Source of the DNA: Laspinema olomoucense D3b
Lineage (GTDB): Bacteria > Cyanobacteriota > Cyanobacteriia > Cyanobacteriales > Laspinemataceae
Direction: 5' to 3'
Assembly: GCF_025370785.1 (NCBI RefSeq)
Contig: NZ_JAMXFA010000004.1
Location: 22,696-86,695, forward strand
DNA: 64,000 bases
Position 1 is the first letter of the stretch. Each line of letters starts with the position of its first letter. The notes beneath the pieces are model-generated. The model worked only from the letters and a program-made list of their open reading frames with translations, was not told the DNA's origin and did not search any database. Positions 9,222-18,534 of the stretch are shown here, in pieces. The position numbers and the translations under genes are program-made.

Positions 9222-9569
9222 ATGAGCAACAAAATCCCCCAAGACCCAAAATTCTGGCAACTGATGGAATGCGTTATCCCGAATTTAATAGGACTGTATA
9301 TTGATAGTTATTTTGGTTGTGCATTGAGCGTTATCTGCTTATTGTGGCACTGGACTGGAGACAAAACCGATCGCACTTCTACCCCGCGTCAAAAAGCGAT
9401 CGCCTTGTTGCCGGTGGCGATCGCCTTTTGTGTACTGAAAGGACTGGGTTCGGTCCCGGGTGCACCGGGTTCCGTGAATCCGGGAGGGGGGACCGTGAAC
9501 CGGATGCCGTTAATCGCCGTGGTCCCTCCCAAGACAAAACCGGATTTTCTTGATACTGTAGAGTTTTAA
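9222..9569 (+). CDS. Small predicted membrane protein
   Basis: The reading frame gives 115 residues with two hydrophobic stretches (about 16-42 and 57-75), the second ending in a Gly/Pro-rich tail. It follows an AT-rich 230-base spacer that could hold a promoter, and it stops 22 bases before the ABC transporter binding-protein gene, so it may be co-transcribed with it. No family is recognised. Codon use (including HIP1 sites) fits the region, but the gene is supported only by position and composition. Confidence 0.5.
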   Translation: MSNKIPQDPKFWQLMECVIPNLIGLYIDSYFGCALSVICLLWHWTGDKTDRTSTPRQKAIALLPVAIAFCVLKGLGSVPGAPGSVNPGGGTVNRMPLIAVVPPKTKPDFLDTVEF

Positions 9570-9591
9570 ACCGTCACTGGGAGGGAAAAAT

Positions 9592-11322
9592 TTGAAAAAG
9601 AAGCGCGATCGCCGTCCTTTTATCCTGCCACTGTTGGCGCTACCGTTTCTCGCTGCATCCCTGTTGTCAGGATGCGGGACGAACCCCACCCGCCAAACCC
9701 AACAACCGGAGGTCCTCCGCTTACTCTACTGGCAAGCGCCAACGATTCTCAATCCTCATTTATCTATCGGGTTCAAGGATTGGGAAGCGAGTCGAATCAC
9801 TTTAGAACCTCTGGCAACGTTCAATAATCAGGGGGAGTTAATCCCCGTTTTGGCGGCAGAAGTTCCCACCGTGGAAAATGGGGGAGTAGCGGCAGATGGT
9901 TTATCGGTAACCTGGAAACTCAAACCGGATATACAATGGTCCGATGGTACTCCCTTCACTGCCGCTGATGTGGTGTTTACTTATGAATTTATCTCCAACC
10001 CTGAAACTGCTTCGGGAAATTCTTCCAATTATGATGCGATCGCCTCAGTGGAAGCAGTTGACTCCCTAACCGTTAAAGTTAATTTTAATGCGGTTAATCC
10101 CGGTTGGTTTTTACCCTTTGTCGGGTCCGAAGGGATGATTTTACCCCAACATATTTTTGCGGATTATACCGGCGCAAATTCTCGCCAAGCACCGGGTAAT
10201 TTATTACCTGTGGGAACGGGTCCTTATCGCGTCGTCGAATTTCGACCCGGGGATACGGTGGTTTATGAATCCAATCCCTATTTCCGAGAAGCAGAAACCC
10301 TCTATTTTCAGCGAATTGAACTCAAAGGCGGTGGGGATTCTACTTCCGCAGCAAGGGCGGTTTTACAAACGGGAGATGCGGATTATGCTTATGGTTTGCA
10401 AGTCGAACCGCAAGTTTTAGAACAATTAGAAGCGGGGGGACAAGGACAAGTCATGGCCATTTTTGGTCCATTAAGCGAACGGATTCAACTGAATCAAACC
10501 GACCCCAATCGTGCAACAGCGGCAGGCGATCGCTCTAGTTTAGAATTTCCCCATCCCTTCTTCAGAGATCGCCAAGTTAGACAGGCATTCAACCTGGCGA
10601 TCGACCGCAATACCATTTCTCAGCAACTCTATGGTGTCACTGGCACTCCCACCCCTAATTTTCTCGTCTCTCCACCCACCTATCTCTCCCCCAATACCCG
10701 ATTTGAATTTAACCTAGAACAAGCAGCAGCATTACTAGAAAAAGCAGGTTGGCGGGATACCAATGGCAATGGCATCCGGGATAAAAATGGGGTAGAAATG
10801 CGCGTTCTGTTTCAAACCTCAGTCAACCCCGTTCGACAGAAAACCCAGGAAATTATCAAACAAAACTTCAAAACCATCGGCGTAGAAATGGAAATTAAAA
10901 GTATTGATGCCAGTATCTTTTTCTCCGGCGACCCATCAAATACAGATTCCCTGAATCGCTTTTATGCTGATTTACAAATGGTGACCACTGGCAACACTTC
11001 CCCCGACCCCACCCGCTACCTCCAAACCTTCACTTGCAAAGAAATTGCTCGTCCTGAAAATAGTTGGTCCGGTAGCAATACTTCACGCTATTGCAATCCA
11101 GAATATGACAAACTTTGGCAACGTTCTACCACCGAACTAAGCCAGAAAACTCGGGGGGAATTATTTATACAAATGAATGATTTATTAGTGAAGGACGTGG
11201 CAGTGATTCCCCTAATCCATCGCGCTGATGCGATCGCCGTGAGCAATAGTTTAGAAGGGGTGGAATTAACCTCTTGGGATAGAGTCGTTTGGAACATCCA
11301 CCAATGGCGGCGGAAAGAGTAA
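9592..11322 (+). CDS. ABC importer substrate-binding lipoprotein, peptide/nickel (DppA/OppA) family
   Basis: This 576-residue protein is a family 5 extracellular solute-binding protein that captures peptides or a related ligand for import. It starts at TTG, with GGGAGGG just upstream. The N-terminus is basic then hydrophobic and ends in the lipobox LLSGC (Cys28), so it should be a membrane-anchored lipoprotein. Family hallmarks are NPHLS near the N-terminus, the WKLKPDIQWSDGTPFTAADV segment at about 110, and the VRQAFNLAIDR segment at about 330. The two permease genes follow directly. No ATPase gene is next to them, so the ATP-binding subunits must be encoded elsewhere. Confidence 0.93.
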   Translation: MKKKRDRRPFILPLLALPFLAASLLSGCGTNPTRQTQQPEVLRLLYWQAPTILNPHLSIGFKDWEASRITLEPLATFNNQGELIPVLAAEVPTVENGGVAADGLSVTWKLKPDIQWSDGTPFTAADVVFTYEFISNPETASGNSSNYDAIASVEAVDSLTVKVNFNAVNPGWFLPFVGSEGMILPQHIFADYTGANSRQAPGNLLPVGTGPYRVVEFRPGDTVVYESNPYFREAETLYFQRIELKGGGDSTSAARAVLQTGDADYAYGLQVEPQVLEQLEAGGQGQVMAIFGPLSERIQLNQTDPNRATAAGDRSSLEFPHPFFRDRQVRQAFNLAIDRNTISQQLYGVTGTPTPNFLVSPPTYLSPNTRFEFNLEQAAALLEKAGWRDTNGNGIRDKNGVEMRVLFQTSVNPVRQKTQEIIKQNFKTIGVEMEIKSIDASIFFSGDPSNTDSLNRFYADLQMVTTGNTSPDPTRYLQTFTCKEIARPENSWSGSNTSRYCNPEYDKLWQRSTTELSQKTRGELFIQMNDLLVKDVAVIPLIHRADAIAVSNSLEGVELTSWDRVVWNIHQWRRKE

Positions 11323-11381
11323 CCAGCGGGGGGTTGAACGGAACCCCTGGCGGTTGCTTCAAATTCATTATTCTTGCGCCT

Positions 11382-12344
11382 ATGAAAACCTACTTGTTGA
11401 AACGTCTACTGATTTCTATTCCCACTTTAATTGCCATTAGTTTGGTCATTTTTACCATTTTAGCCTTAGCACCTGGAGACCCTTTAGGAGAATTTGCCAC
11501 TAATCCTGCTATCACCGCTGAAGTGCGAGAAAATCTGCGGCGTTCCTTTGGTTTGGATCAACCCATTCATATCCGATATGTGAAATGGGCGATTGCCTTT
11601 TTTACCGGAGATATGGGATACTCTTTTACCAGTCGCAGTCCCGTTATCGACTTAATACTGCAACGGTTACCCACAACATTATGGGTCGTTGGTTCTGCCT
11701 ATCTCTTAGGCATATTAGTCGCCTTTCCGCTGGGAATTATCTCCGCACTAAACCGCTACTCTCTAGTCGATAAACTTACTACAACTTTTGCTTTTTTATG
11801 GTTTTCTCTCCCCACCTTTTTCACCGGAGTGCTATTTATCATTATTTTCAGCGTTCAACTCAACTGGTTTCCTTTTATCTATAATAGCACTTTAAGGGTA
11901 ACCGACTGGAACAGTTTTATTGCTCAATTTAAACAGTCCATTATGCCAATTTCCGTGTTAGGACTGTATCAAGCGGCGATTTTAATGCGGTTTATCCGGT
12001 CCTCGATTTTAGAACAACTGTATCAGCAATATGTCCGCACCGCCTACGCCAAAGGTTTATCCAAATTTAGAGTCATCCAACGACACGTTTTAAGGAATGC
12101 GTTGATTCCCGTCGTCACCCTGGTTGCCCTCGATATCCCTGGGGTATTTACTGGCGCATTAGTTACGGAACAGGTGTTTCGAGTGCCTGGAATTGGTTCT
12201 CTGTTAATTGAGTCCATTTACCGCAGTGATACCCCCGTAGTGATGGCCATTACGTTTATTTATGCGGTGTTAATTGTAATTTTTAATTTAATCGCCGATT
12301 TGCTTTATGCTTTATTAGATCCGAGGGTGAACTATCATCCCTGA
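11382..12344 (+). CDS. ABC importer permease, DppB/OppB family
   Basis: The 320-residue inner-membrane permease has the usual N-terminal helix (LLKRLLISIPTLIAISLVIF), the ALAPGDP motif just after it, and six segments in all. The cytoplasmic EAA loop, which contacts the ATPase, is RTAYAKGLSKFRVIQRHVLR followed by NALIP. A longer frame opens at 11289 inside the binding-protein gene, but the family N-terminus MKTYLLKRLL begins at 11382, so I use that ATG. It lies between the binding protein and the second permease and forms a heterodimer with the latter. Confidence 0.93.
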   Translation: MKTYLLKRLLISIPTLIAISLVIFTILALAPGDPLGEFATNPAITAEVRENLRRSFGLDQPIHIRYVKWAIAFFTGDMGYSFTSRSPVIDLILQRLPTTLWVVGSAYLLGILVAFPLGIISALNRYSLVDKLTTTFAFLWFSLPTFFTGVLFIIIFSVQLNWFPFIYNSTLRVTDWNSFIAQFKQSIMPISVLGLYQAAILMRFIRSSILEQLYQQYVRTAYAKGLSKFRVIQRHVLRNALIPVVTLVALDIPGVFTGALVTEQVFRVPGIGSLLIESIYRSDTPVVMAITFIYAVLIVIFNLIADLLYALLDPRVNYHP

Positions 12345-12389
12345 TTCGGTTATAAATCCATCATTTAATCTAACCCTTCCCTTTTGATT

Positions 12390-13307
12390 ATGTCCAATGT
12401 TAACCCCATTTCAACCGAATTTACCCCAACTTTCATAACCAAGTTAGGCCAAAAAGCATGGCAGAGATTTTATCAGGATAAAATGGCGGTTTTGGGTGCG
12501 ATCGCCCTCACTCTTATCCTCCTGTGCGTTATCTTCGGTCCCTTCTTTTATACCACCACCATTGATGAAATTGATTTCAGTCGTTCCTCAATAGGTCCAA
12601 GTTGGAATCATCCTTTTGGCACAAATTCCCTGGGTCAAGATATCCTCGCCCGAATGTTATCCGGGGGACGAATCTCCCTCGCGGTTGGTATTGCTGCCAT
12701 GTTGGTAGCGATTATTGTCGGCGTATTCATCGGTGCAGTTGCGGGATATTATGGCGGCATCATTGATGCCTTACTCATGCGTCTGACGGACTTATTTTTA
12801 GCCCTTCCGCAGTTACCGTTACTGCTGTTAGTAGTTTATTTGTTTCGTGACCCAATTCGAGCCATTGCTGGACCAGAATGGGGTATTTTCATCCTCGTTG
12901 TTATAGTGATTGGTTCCCTCACCTGGATGTCTGTGGCGAGACTGGTTCGGGCCGGATTTTTAACCGTTAAACAATTAGATTTTGTCAGCGCCGCACGTGC
13001 CTTGGGTGCATCTCCCCGGCGGATTATTTGGATTCATATTTTACCGAATATTATTGGTCCAGTAATTGTTGCCGCTACCTTGGCGATCGGGAATGCAATT
13101 ATTACCGAATCCACCCTCAGCTTTTTTGGATTAGGATTTCCCCCCGACGTTCCCACCTGGGGACGAATGCTTTATGATGCCCGAGATTACTTACAAACCT
13201 CACCCCATCAAGCAATTTTTCCTGGAGTAGCAATTTTTATCACCGTCAGCAGCATTAATTATATCGGCGACGGATTACGCGATGCCCTCGACCCTCAAAG
13301 TAATTAG
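12390..13307 (+). CDS. ABC importer permease, DppC/OppC family
   Basis: This 305-residue permease has the DppC-type N-terminal helix (MAVLGAIALTLILLCVIFGP), the NHPFGTNSLGQDILARMLSG segment, and the EAA loop VSAARALGASPRRIIWIHIL. The ATG at 12390 is preferred over a TTG two codons earlier. It completes the binding-protein/permease/permease set. The next gene is convergent seven bases downstream, which shows that no ATPase gene follows in this operon. Confidence 0.93.
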   Translation: MSNVNPISTEFTPTFITKLGQKAWQRFYQDKMAVLGAIALTLILLCVIFGPFFYTTTIDEIDFSRSSIGPSWNHPFGTNSLGQDILARMLSGGRISLAVGIAAMLVAIIVGVFIGAVAGYYGGIIDALLMRLTDLFLALPQLPLLLLVVYLFRDPIRAIAGPEWGIFILVVIVIGSLTWMSVARLVRAGFLTVKQLDFVSAARALGASPRRIIWIHILPNIIGPVIVAATLAIGNAIITESTLSFFGLGFPPDVPTWGRMLYDARDYLQTSPHQAIFPGVAIFITVSSINYIGDGLRDALDPQSN

Positions 13308-13313
13308 TTCTAT

Positions 13314-13880
13314 TTAATCCCCATTTTCCTCGAACACTGGGGGCCATAAATCAGAAATTTGTAATTCCCATCCCGGAAGCAATTCAGGAAGGGTTAGGGT
13401 TTCACTGTCGATAAAAACGATGGGGGTTTGATTGGGGCGATAGAGGGTAACGGTTAATTCATCCGGGTCGATTAAAATCCCCACTTTTACCCCTTGTTCC
13501 AAAAACATTTGAATTTTTTCGCGCAGTTTAGTAATACGATCGCTTTGGGATTTGATCTCTACAACTAAATCCGGAACCACTTCACTAAAATACCGGACTG
13601 TGCGAGGCATTCGCGATCGCGAGACATAAGACACATCCGGGGCCGTTAAATCTGCATTCGGTAGAATGAAACCACCGCTAGAATCAAAAACTAACCCCAG
13701 ACGACGAGGGGTGACCCAGTTCCCCAATAATCGACTCAACTGTGCACCAATGTAGCTGGAAACAATATCTGATGGACCCATAACAATCAGGTTTCCCTCG
13801 CGTAATTCTATCTGGTAATCATTAGAGTCATTTTTGAGTTGGGATTGCAGATTTTTTAAGTGGTCAATGGTCAAAGACAT
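13314..13880 (-). CDS. Uma2 family (DUF820) putative endonuclease
   Basis: The 188-residue protein has the PD-(D/E)XK-like core of the Uma2 family: GGFILPNADLTAPDVSYV carries the conserved Asp, and DLVVEIKSQSD carries the Glu-x-Lys pair, followed by the LREKIQMFLEQGV helix and ILIDPDE. These proteins are extremely abundant in cyanobacteria and are presumed nucleases of unknown role. It is convergent with the ABC permease gene (six intervening bases). Confidence 0.9.
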   Translation of the reverse strand: MSLTIDHLKNLQSQLKNDSNDYQIELREGNLIVMGPSDIVSSYIGAQLSRLLGNWVTPRRLGLVFDSSGGFILPNADLTAPDVSYVSRSRMPRTVRYFSEVVPDLVVEIKSQSDRITKLREKIQMFLEQGVKVGILIDPDELTVTLYRPNQTPIVFIDSETLTLPELLPGWELQISDLWPPVFEENGD

Positions 13881-14015
13881 AAGTTTTTATAGGTAGAGTT
13901 TATTTAAAAGGATTATACCTCAATTCTCGGAACTTTTGCACAGAGTTGAGAAACCAGAGTTTTACACAAGGAAAGTCGTAGTGCGAGTCAAAATCTGGAG
14001 GATATCAATCCGGGT

Positions 14016-14039
14016 ACAGGGTGGAATTCGCCACCCTGT
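14016..14039. other. Hairpin downstream of the VOC gene
   Basis: ACAGGGTGG and CCACCCTGT form a perfect nine-base stem with a six-base loop. It lies just past the stop of the gene at 14058-14438 and may stabilise or end that transcript, but no U-run follows. Confidence 0.5.
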
Positions 14040-14057
14040 GAGTTAAAGTGAGAGGGT

Positions 14058-14438
14058 TTACGATGTAGTCCGGGCGGGTTGATTGATCGCCGTGGGTTCG
14101 TAGAGATATTCAAACCAATTCCCATCCGGGTCCTTGCCGTAAAATGAGGCAGTCCCATCGCGGTGATCATGGATTTCCCGGACATCGGCCCCTTCTGCTT
14201 TGAGGCGATCGTAGGCGGACTGAATTTCGGCGCGATCGCTGAAGACGAAGCCAAAATGGGGTCCCGCGTGTTTGTAGCTAGGACTCAGGAGGGCCAATCC
14301 ATCTTCCCCAGCTTTTAAATAAGCCCAATCGGGGTCCTTCCAGACCACGGTCATGCCTAAATTGTGGTAAAATTGCACCGCGCGATCGAGGTCCGTGACC
14401 CGAATGGCAATATGTCCGATCCGTTTCAGCTTCATCAT
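14058..14438 (-). CDS. VOC superfamily (glyoxalase/dioxygenase-like) protein
   Basis: The 126-residue protein is a single vicinal-oxygen-chelate unit with two beta-alpha-beta-beta-beta modules: IGHIAIRVTDLDRAVQFYHN at the start and FYGKDPDGNWFEYLYEP at the end. Candidate metal ligands are His9 in the first strand, the His in AGPHFGFVF, and the Glu in WFEYLYEP. It resembles lactoylglutathione lyase-like and fosfomycin-resistance-like proteins, but the substrate cannot be read from the sequence. It is monocistronic. A second ATG directly follows the first. Confidence 0.85.
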   Translation of the reverse strand: MMKLKRIGHIAIRVTDLDRAVQFYHNLGMTVVWKDPDWAYLKAGEDGLALLSPSYKHAGPHFGFVFSDRAEIQSAYDRLKAEGADVREIHDHRDGTASFYGKDPDGNWFEYLYEPTAINQPARTTS

Positions 14439-14511
14439 CCTTTAAGTTTTATAAACTTTCTTTCTATTCTTATTCTAAAGTTCTGACGGGCCTAAAATGG
14501 CTACCGGAAGC

Positions 14512-14595
14512 TTCCTCCCCTTCCTCCCCATCTCCCGCATCCTCCCCATCCTCCGCATCCTCCCCATCCTCCCCATCCTCCCCATCCTCCCCATC
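14512..14595. repeat. C-rich 9-base microsatellite (CCATCCTCC units)
   Basis: About nine imperfect units of CCCATCCTC/CCGCATCCT run between the VOC gene and guaB3. The same motif family forms the arms of the larger elements at 26084-26258 and 56637-57098. Here only one arm is present and no central palindrome is seen. It lies about 100 bases before the guaB3 start and so could affect that promoter. Confidence 0.85.
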
Positions 14596-14701
14596 AACCA
14601 GGGACCAAGGACAAATGACCTAAGACAAATGACAACTCTCGGTCAGTTTGCCTGTAAATTTGATAGTCTAGCATAAATAGTTTTGGGAACGGATAGAAGC
14701 A

Positions 14702-15865
14702 GTGGACATTCAAATTGGGCGCGGCAAAACAGCTCGCAGGGCATACGGAATAGATGAGATTGCCTTAGTCCCGGGTACAAGAACGCTAGATCCCTCTTTA
14801 GCGGATACGCGCTGGACCCTTGGCGGGATTGAGAGAGAAATTCCGATCATCGCCAGTGCGATGGATGGAGTCGTCGATGTCCGCATGGCAGTTTTGCTTT
14901 CTCAATTGGGCGCGATGGGTGTGCTGAATTTGGAAGGCATCCAAACTCGGTATGAAGATCCCGAACCGATTCTCGATCGCATCGCATCTGTCGGCAAAGA
15001 AGAGTTTGTGGGATTGATGCAGGAACTCTATGCCAAACCGATTCAGCCGGAGTTAATCGAGAAGCGTATTCATCAAATTAAGAGCCAAGGCGGTATCGCC
15101 GCAGTCAGTGCGACTCCGGCAGGGGCTGCCCAGTATGGCGCAACAGTTGCCAAAGCTGGGGCTGATTTGTTTTTCGTACAGGGGACTGTGGTTTCCACGG
15201 ATCACTTATCTCCCGAATCAATTACCCCTCTGGACTTGGCTAAGTTTTGTCAAGAAATGCCGATTCCCGTGATTTTGGGAAATTGCGTCACCTATGAGGT
15301 GAGTCTGAAGTTGATGAAAGCTGGTGCAGCAGGGATTATGGTAGGCATTGGACCCGGTGCCGCTTGTACCTCTCGCGGGGTTTTGGGCATTGGGGTTCCC
15401 CAGGCAACGGCAGTGGCTGACTGTGCGGCGGCACGGGATAATTTTTACCGGGAAACCGGGGTCTATGTTCCCATCATCGCTGATGGGGGTCTGATCACCG
15501 GGGGAGATATTTGTAAATGTATTGCTTGTGGTGCCGATGGGGTGATGATTGGCTCGCCCTTCGCACGGGCTAAAGAAGCTCCAGGACGGGGCTATCACTG
15601 GGGGATGGCGACTCCTTCTCCCCTGCTTCCTCGGGGGACTCGGATTCGCGTCGGCAGTACGGGGAGTTTAGAACAAATTCTCCGGGGGCCAGCGGGTCTG
15701 GATGATGGGACTCATAACCTACTTGGCGCGCTCAAAACCAGTATGGGGACGTTAGGTGCTAAGGACATGAAGGAAATGCAACAGGTGGAAGTGGCGATCG
15801 CTCCTTCTTTGCTCACCGAAGGAAAAGTCTATCAAAAAGCACAACAACTCGGAATGGGTAAGTAA
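14702..15865 (+). CDS. guaB3: GuaB3 family IMP dehydrogenase-related protein
   Basis: This 387-residue protein is the short, CBS-domain-less IMP dehydrogenase relative typical of cyanobacteria and actinobacteria. It starts at GTG with the family N-terminus [20 protein letters not shown]. The catalytic loop is [10 protein letters not shown], with the Cys that attacks C2 of the purine, and it is preceded by the NAD/phosphate-binding [12 protein letters not shown] strand. [14 protein letters not shown] and [14 protein letters not shown] form the IMP phosphate site. The usual CBS pair between the barrel halves is missing, as expected for GuaB3. It probably acts in GMP synthesis beside a full-length GuaB encoded elsewhere. 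Confidence 0.93.
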   Translation: MDIQIGRGKTARRAYGIDEIALVPGTRTLDPSLADTRWTLGGIEREIPIIASAMDGVVDVRMAVLLSQLGAMGVLNLEGIQTRYEDPEPILDRIASVGKEEFVGLMQELYAKPIQPELIEKRIHQIKSQGGIAAVSATPAGAAQYGATVAKAGADLFFVQGTVVSTDHLSPESITPLDLAKFCQEMPIPVILGNCVTYEVSLKLMKAGAAGIMVGIGPGAACTSRGVLGIGVPQATAVADCAAARDNFYRETGVYVPIIADGGLITGGDICKCIACGADGVMIGSPFARAKEAPGRGYHWGMATPSPLLPRGTRIRVGSTGSLEQILRGPAGLDDGTHNLLGALKTSMGTLGAKDMKEMQQVEVAIAPSLLTEGKVYQKAQQLGMGK

Positions 15866-15986
15866 ATTTACTTGCCTTCCGTGGTAGTGTAAAAATTGTG
15901 CAAAGTTTTACACCACCACTGCGTTCTGTAGTTTACAATAGAATATAGCGGAGACGCATGTTTCCGTTCACTCCTCACACCACACT

Positions 15987-16016
15987 CCGCCCGGACTTCT
16001 GTTCGGGCGGTTTTTT
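15987..16016 (+). terminator. Rho-independent terminator after guaB3
   Basis: CCGCCCG pairs with CGGGCGG across GACTTCTGTT and is followed by TTTTTT. It lies about 120 bases past the guaB3 stop. The rest of the 15866-16215 spacer holds no gene and presumably contains the trxA promoter. Confidence 0.85.
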
Positions 16017-16215
16017 ATTAGGGACGACTTGTTTAAATGCGAAAATAGACTAAACTAAAATCTGCATCCGAACCAATCGTCCTAAACTAACTCGACTCAA
16101 TACATGAGATTTAGCCCCGTGCTACCCTCTTGCCAGAAAGTCTGAACACAGGCGATCGGTTCTAGGATGGTAAAATTACTCGTTGAGAAACCCTATAGAA
16201 AAGGAATCAAGGGCA

Positions 16216-16545
16216 ATGTCAGCAGCCGCACAAGTTACAGACTCTACTTTTAAGCAAGAAGTGCTTGATAGCGAGGTTCCAGTTCTCGTAGATTTTTGGG
16301 CACCCTGGTGCGGACCTTGCCGGATGGTAGCCCCTGTTGTCGATGAAATCGCCCAACAGTACGACGGTCAGGTTAAAGTCGTTAAAGTCAATACCGACGA
16401 AAATCCGAACGTGGCAAGCCAATACGGAATCAGAAGTATTCCTACTTTAATGATTTTCAAAGGCGGCCAACGGGTGGATATGGTGGTCGGCGCAGTGCCG
16501 AAGACGACCTTGGCTAATACCCTAGAAAAATATATAGCAAAGTAA
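16216..16545 (+). CDS. trxA: Thioredoxin (m-type)
   Basis: The 109-residue protein is a complete thioredoxin: strand [20 protein letters not shown] contains the redox-active WCGPC, and RSIPTLMIF contains the cis-Pro. The ATG at 16216 is used because [16 protein letters not shown] is the usual cyanobacterial TrxA N-terminus; the frame is open further upstream without homologous sequence. It reduces target disulfides in the cytoplasm, including Calvin-cycle enzymes. It is transcribed alone. Confidence 0.97.
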   Translation: MSAAAQVTDSTFKQEVLDSEVPVLVDFWAPWCGPCRMVAPVVDEIAQQYDGQVKVVKVNTDENPNVASQYGIRSIPTLMIFKGGQRVDMVVGAVPKTTLANTLEKYIAK

Positions 16546-16614
16546 TCGACTCACCATCGAGACTCCCTTAGTAACCGGATTGTCTGGAGATTTCATAACC
16601 AACTGTTGGCAATT

Positions 16615-16680
16615 GAGAATTAAGAATTTAGAATCCTAAAGATTAAACTTTTAATTGTTAGAGCCTAATTCTTAATTTTC
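16615..16680. repeat. AT-rich imperfect inverted repeat
   Basis: GAGAATTAAGAATTT (16615-16629) pairs with TAATTCTTAATTTTC (16666-16680) with two mismatches. It lies just downstream of trxA. Similar AATTAAGAATTA spacers are common between cyanobacterial genes. Confidence 0.55.
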
Positions 16681-16754
16681 TTTGGACTCCACTCAAACTG
16701 GACTCCTCCAGATCAACTTTGCGATCGCTGGACTCTGTGGGATCCAAACTCTAT

Positions 16755-16784
16755 CCCGCCCTAGGTTGAACTCGGGCGGGTTTA
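16755..16784 (+). terminator. Terminator-like hairpin in the trxA-LOG spacer
   Basis: CCCGCCC and GGGCGGG form a seven-base GC stem followed by TTTATTGTTT. It may end trxA transcripts. The remainder of the 484-base spacer carries degenerate GAAACCCGGTTT palindromes (16855-16920) and no gene. Confidence 0.6.
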
Positions 16785-17029
16785 TTGTTTCTGCCCTCTT
16801 GCGCCCGGTGAAGACTGACAGAACCGCGCCGAGTCCGGGGGTACAGAATGGCTTAGAAACCAGGTTGCTCAACAAAAATTCTGAGAAATCAGCAAAAACC
16901 CAGGGCCAGAAACCCGGTTTTTGTTCGGGGGACCTAATCCTGTAGCCGGAAAAATCTCTACCCCCATCGGTTTTTCTACCACTGGGGATCGGTTTTAGCT
17001 AGAATCAAGGTGCAGCCTTTCTCATATTT

Positions 17030-18097
17030 ATGGCTTCCCCTTACTCTTCTGACTCTCTCGATCGCCTCCAGGCCCAGATTAATGAACTCGTAGACGAGTT
17101 GCCAAACCTCAAGTTTAGAAAATGGATTGAGCGATCGCTCTCCACACTCGTTCGCCTGACGGGCGAAGACATTGAACGCCTGGACTGGAAAATTCTCAGT
17201 GCAGCTTTACTCGATATGGAAGCCGCCTTCCAAGCCTTTCATCCCCATCGCCATACCCGGAAAATTACGATTTTTGGGTCAGCGCGGATCCAACCGGAGA
17301 CCCCCGAATACCAAATTGCTGAAGCCTTTGGCCGTGCAGTCGTCGAACAGGGATTTATGGTCATGACCGGTGCCGGGGGTGGCATTATGGAGGCCGGCAA
17401 TAAAGGGGCCACCACAGCCCACTCCTTTGGCTTAAACATTCAACTGCCCTTTGAGCAAGAAGCGAACCCCTATATTGACCCTCAGAATTTAGTCGAATTC
17501 AAATACTTCTTTACTCGCAAGTTATTTTTCCTCAAGGAAAGTGATGCGATCGCCCTCTTCCCTGGGGGATTCGGGACTCAAGATGAAGCCTTTGAATGCG
17601 TCACATTAGGGCAAACCGGGCGCTTTGGTCCCTGTCCCGTGGTCCTGATTGACCGTCCCGGTGGCGACTACTGGAAAGACTGGGATGCCTATATCCGCAA
17701 GCACCTCCTGCATCGGGGTTTAATCAGTCCCCATGATTGCAGTATTTACACGATTACGGATAATGTCGAGGTCGCCTGTGAAACCATTCGCAGCTTCTAT
17801 CGCGTTTATCACTCCAGTCGCTATGTAGGCGATCGCTTCGTGATTCGCCTCAAAACCGGACTCTCCGATGAGGCAGTCGCCCAACTCAATGAAGAGTTTA
17901 GCGATATCCTCGTCCGAGGCATCATCGAAAAAAGCCACGGATTACCGGAAGAAACCGGAGATGAAACCTTTTTACTCCCTCGCCTGATTTTCTTCTTTAA
18001 CCGCCGGGATGCCGGACGGATGTACCAACTGATTCGCCGAATTAACACCCTCGGCGACTCCGATTCTGTAGAATCAGCTCATCCCGAGCGCAAATAA
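17030..18097 (+). CDS. LOG family protein (lysine-decarboxylase-like Rossmann fold)
   Basis: This 355-residue protein has the LOG-family signature: GAGGGIMEAGNKGA in the nucleotide-binding half and PGGFGTQDEAFE, the PGGxGTxxE catalytic motif. Classical LOG enzymes release free cytokinin bases from nucleotide 5'-monophosphates. This longer form, with extra N-terminal and C-terminal helical regions, is the usual cyanobacterial version and its substrate is not established. The gene is followed 54 bases later by psb28 on the same strand. Confidence 0.9.
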   Translation: MASPYSSDSLDRLQAQINELVDELPNLKFRKWIERSLSTLVRLTGEDIERLDWKILSAALLDMEAAFQAFHPHRHTRKITIFGSARIQPETPEYQIAEAFGRAVVEQGFMVMTGAGGGIMEAGNKGATTAHSFGLNIQLPFEQEANPYIDPQNLVEFKYFFTRKLFFLKESDAIALFPGGFGTQDEAFECVTLGQTGRFGPCPVVLIDRPGGDYWKDWDAYIRKHLLHRGLISPHDCSIYTITDNVEVACETIRSFYRVYHSSRYVGDRFVIRLKTGLSDEAVAQLNEEFSDILVRGIIEKSHGLPEETGDETFLLPRLIFFFNRRDAGRMYQLIRRINTLGDSDSVESAHPERK

Positions 18098-18151
18098 GGC
18101 CCAAAGATGAGAAAATAATCCCCAGAGTCGTTTATAAAACTTTACAAGAAC

Positions 18152-18487
18152 ATGACCGAAATTCAGTTTTCCCGAGGCATCAAGGAAGAGGTAATCCCAG
18201 ACGTGCGCCTGACTCGCTCTAAAGATGGCAAACAGGGAACCGCGACCTTTTACTTCAAAAATCCCGCCATTCTGGACAAGGACAGCACCGATGAAATTAC
18301 CGGGATGTACTTGTTGGATGAAGAAGGGGAAATCGCTTGCCGGGATGTCAAGGGTAAATTCGTTAACGGACAAGCTGACGGGATCGAAGCGACCCATGTG
18401 ATGAAATCTCAGGCCGATTGGGATCGGTTTATGCGCTTTATGGAACGCTATGCCAAAGAAAATGGTTTAGGGTTTAGCAAGGCGTAA
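18152..18487 (+). CDS. psb28: Photosystem II assembly protein Psb28
   Basis: The 111-residue protein matches Psb28 along its whole length: [20 protein letters not shown] at the start, [23 protein letters not shown], and [20 protein letters not shown] at the end. Psb28 binds the cytoplasmic face of the CP47 side of immature photosystem II and protects assembly intermediates. It is flanked by the LOG-family gene and moaB on the same strand with short gaps, so co-transcription is possible. Confidence 0.97.
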   Translation: MTEIQFSRGIKEEVIPDVRLTRSKDGKQGTATFYFKNPAILDKDSTDEITGMYLLDEEGEIACRDVKGKFVNGQADGIEATHVMKSQADWDRFMRFMERYAKENGLGFSKA

Positions 18488-18534
18488 CCCTTGGAGAATG
18501 GTCTCAAATCAGGGGCGATCGCCTTCAAAATTCT

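Noticed and set aside
11289..11381. Earlier ATG for the first ABC permease
   Set aside because: The 31 extra codons overlap the binding-protein gene and do not resemble the family N-terminus.
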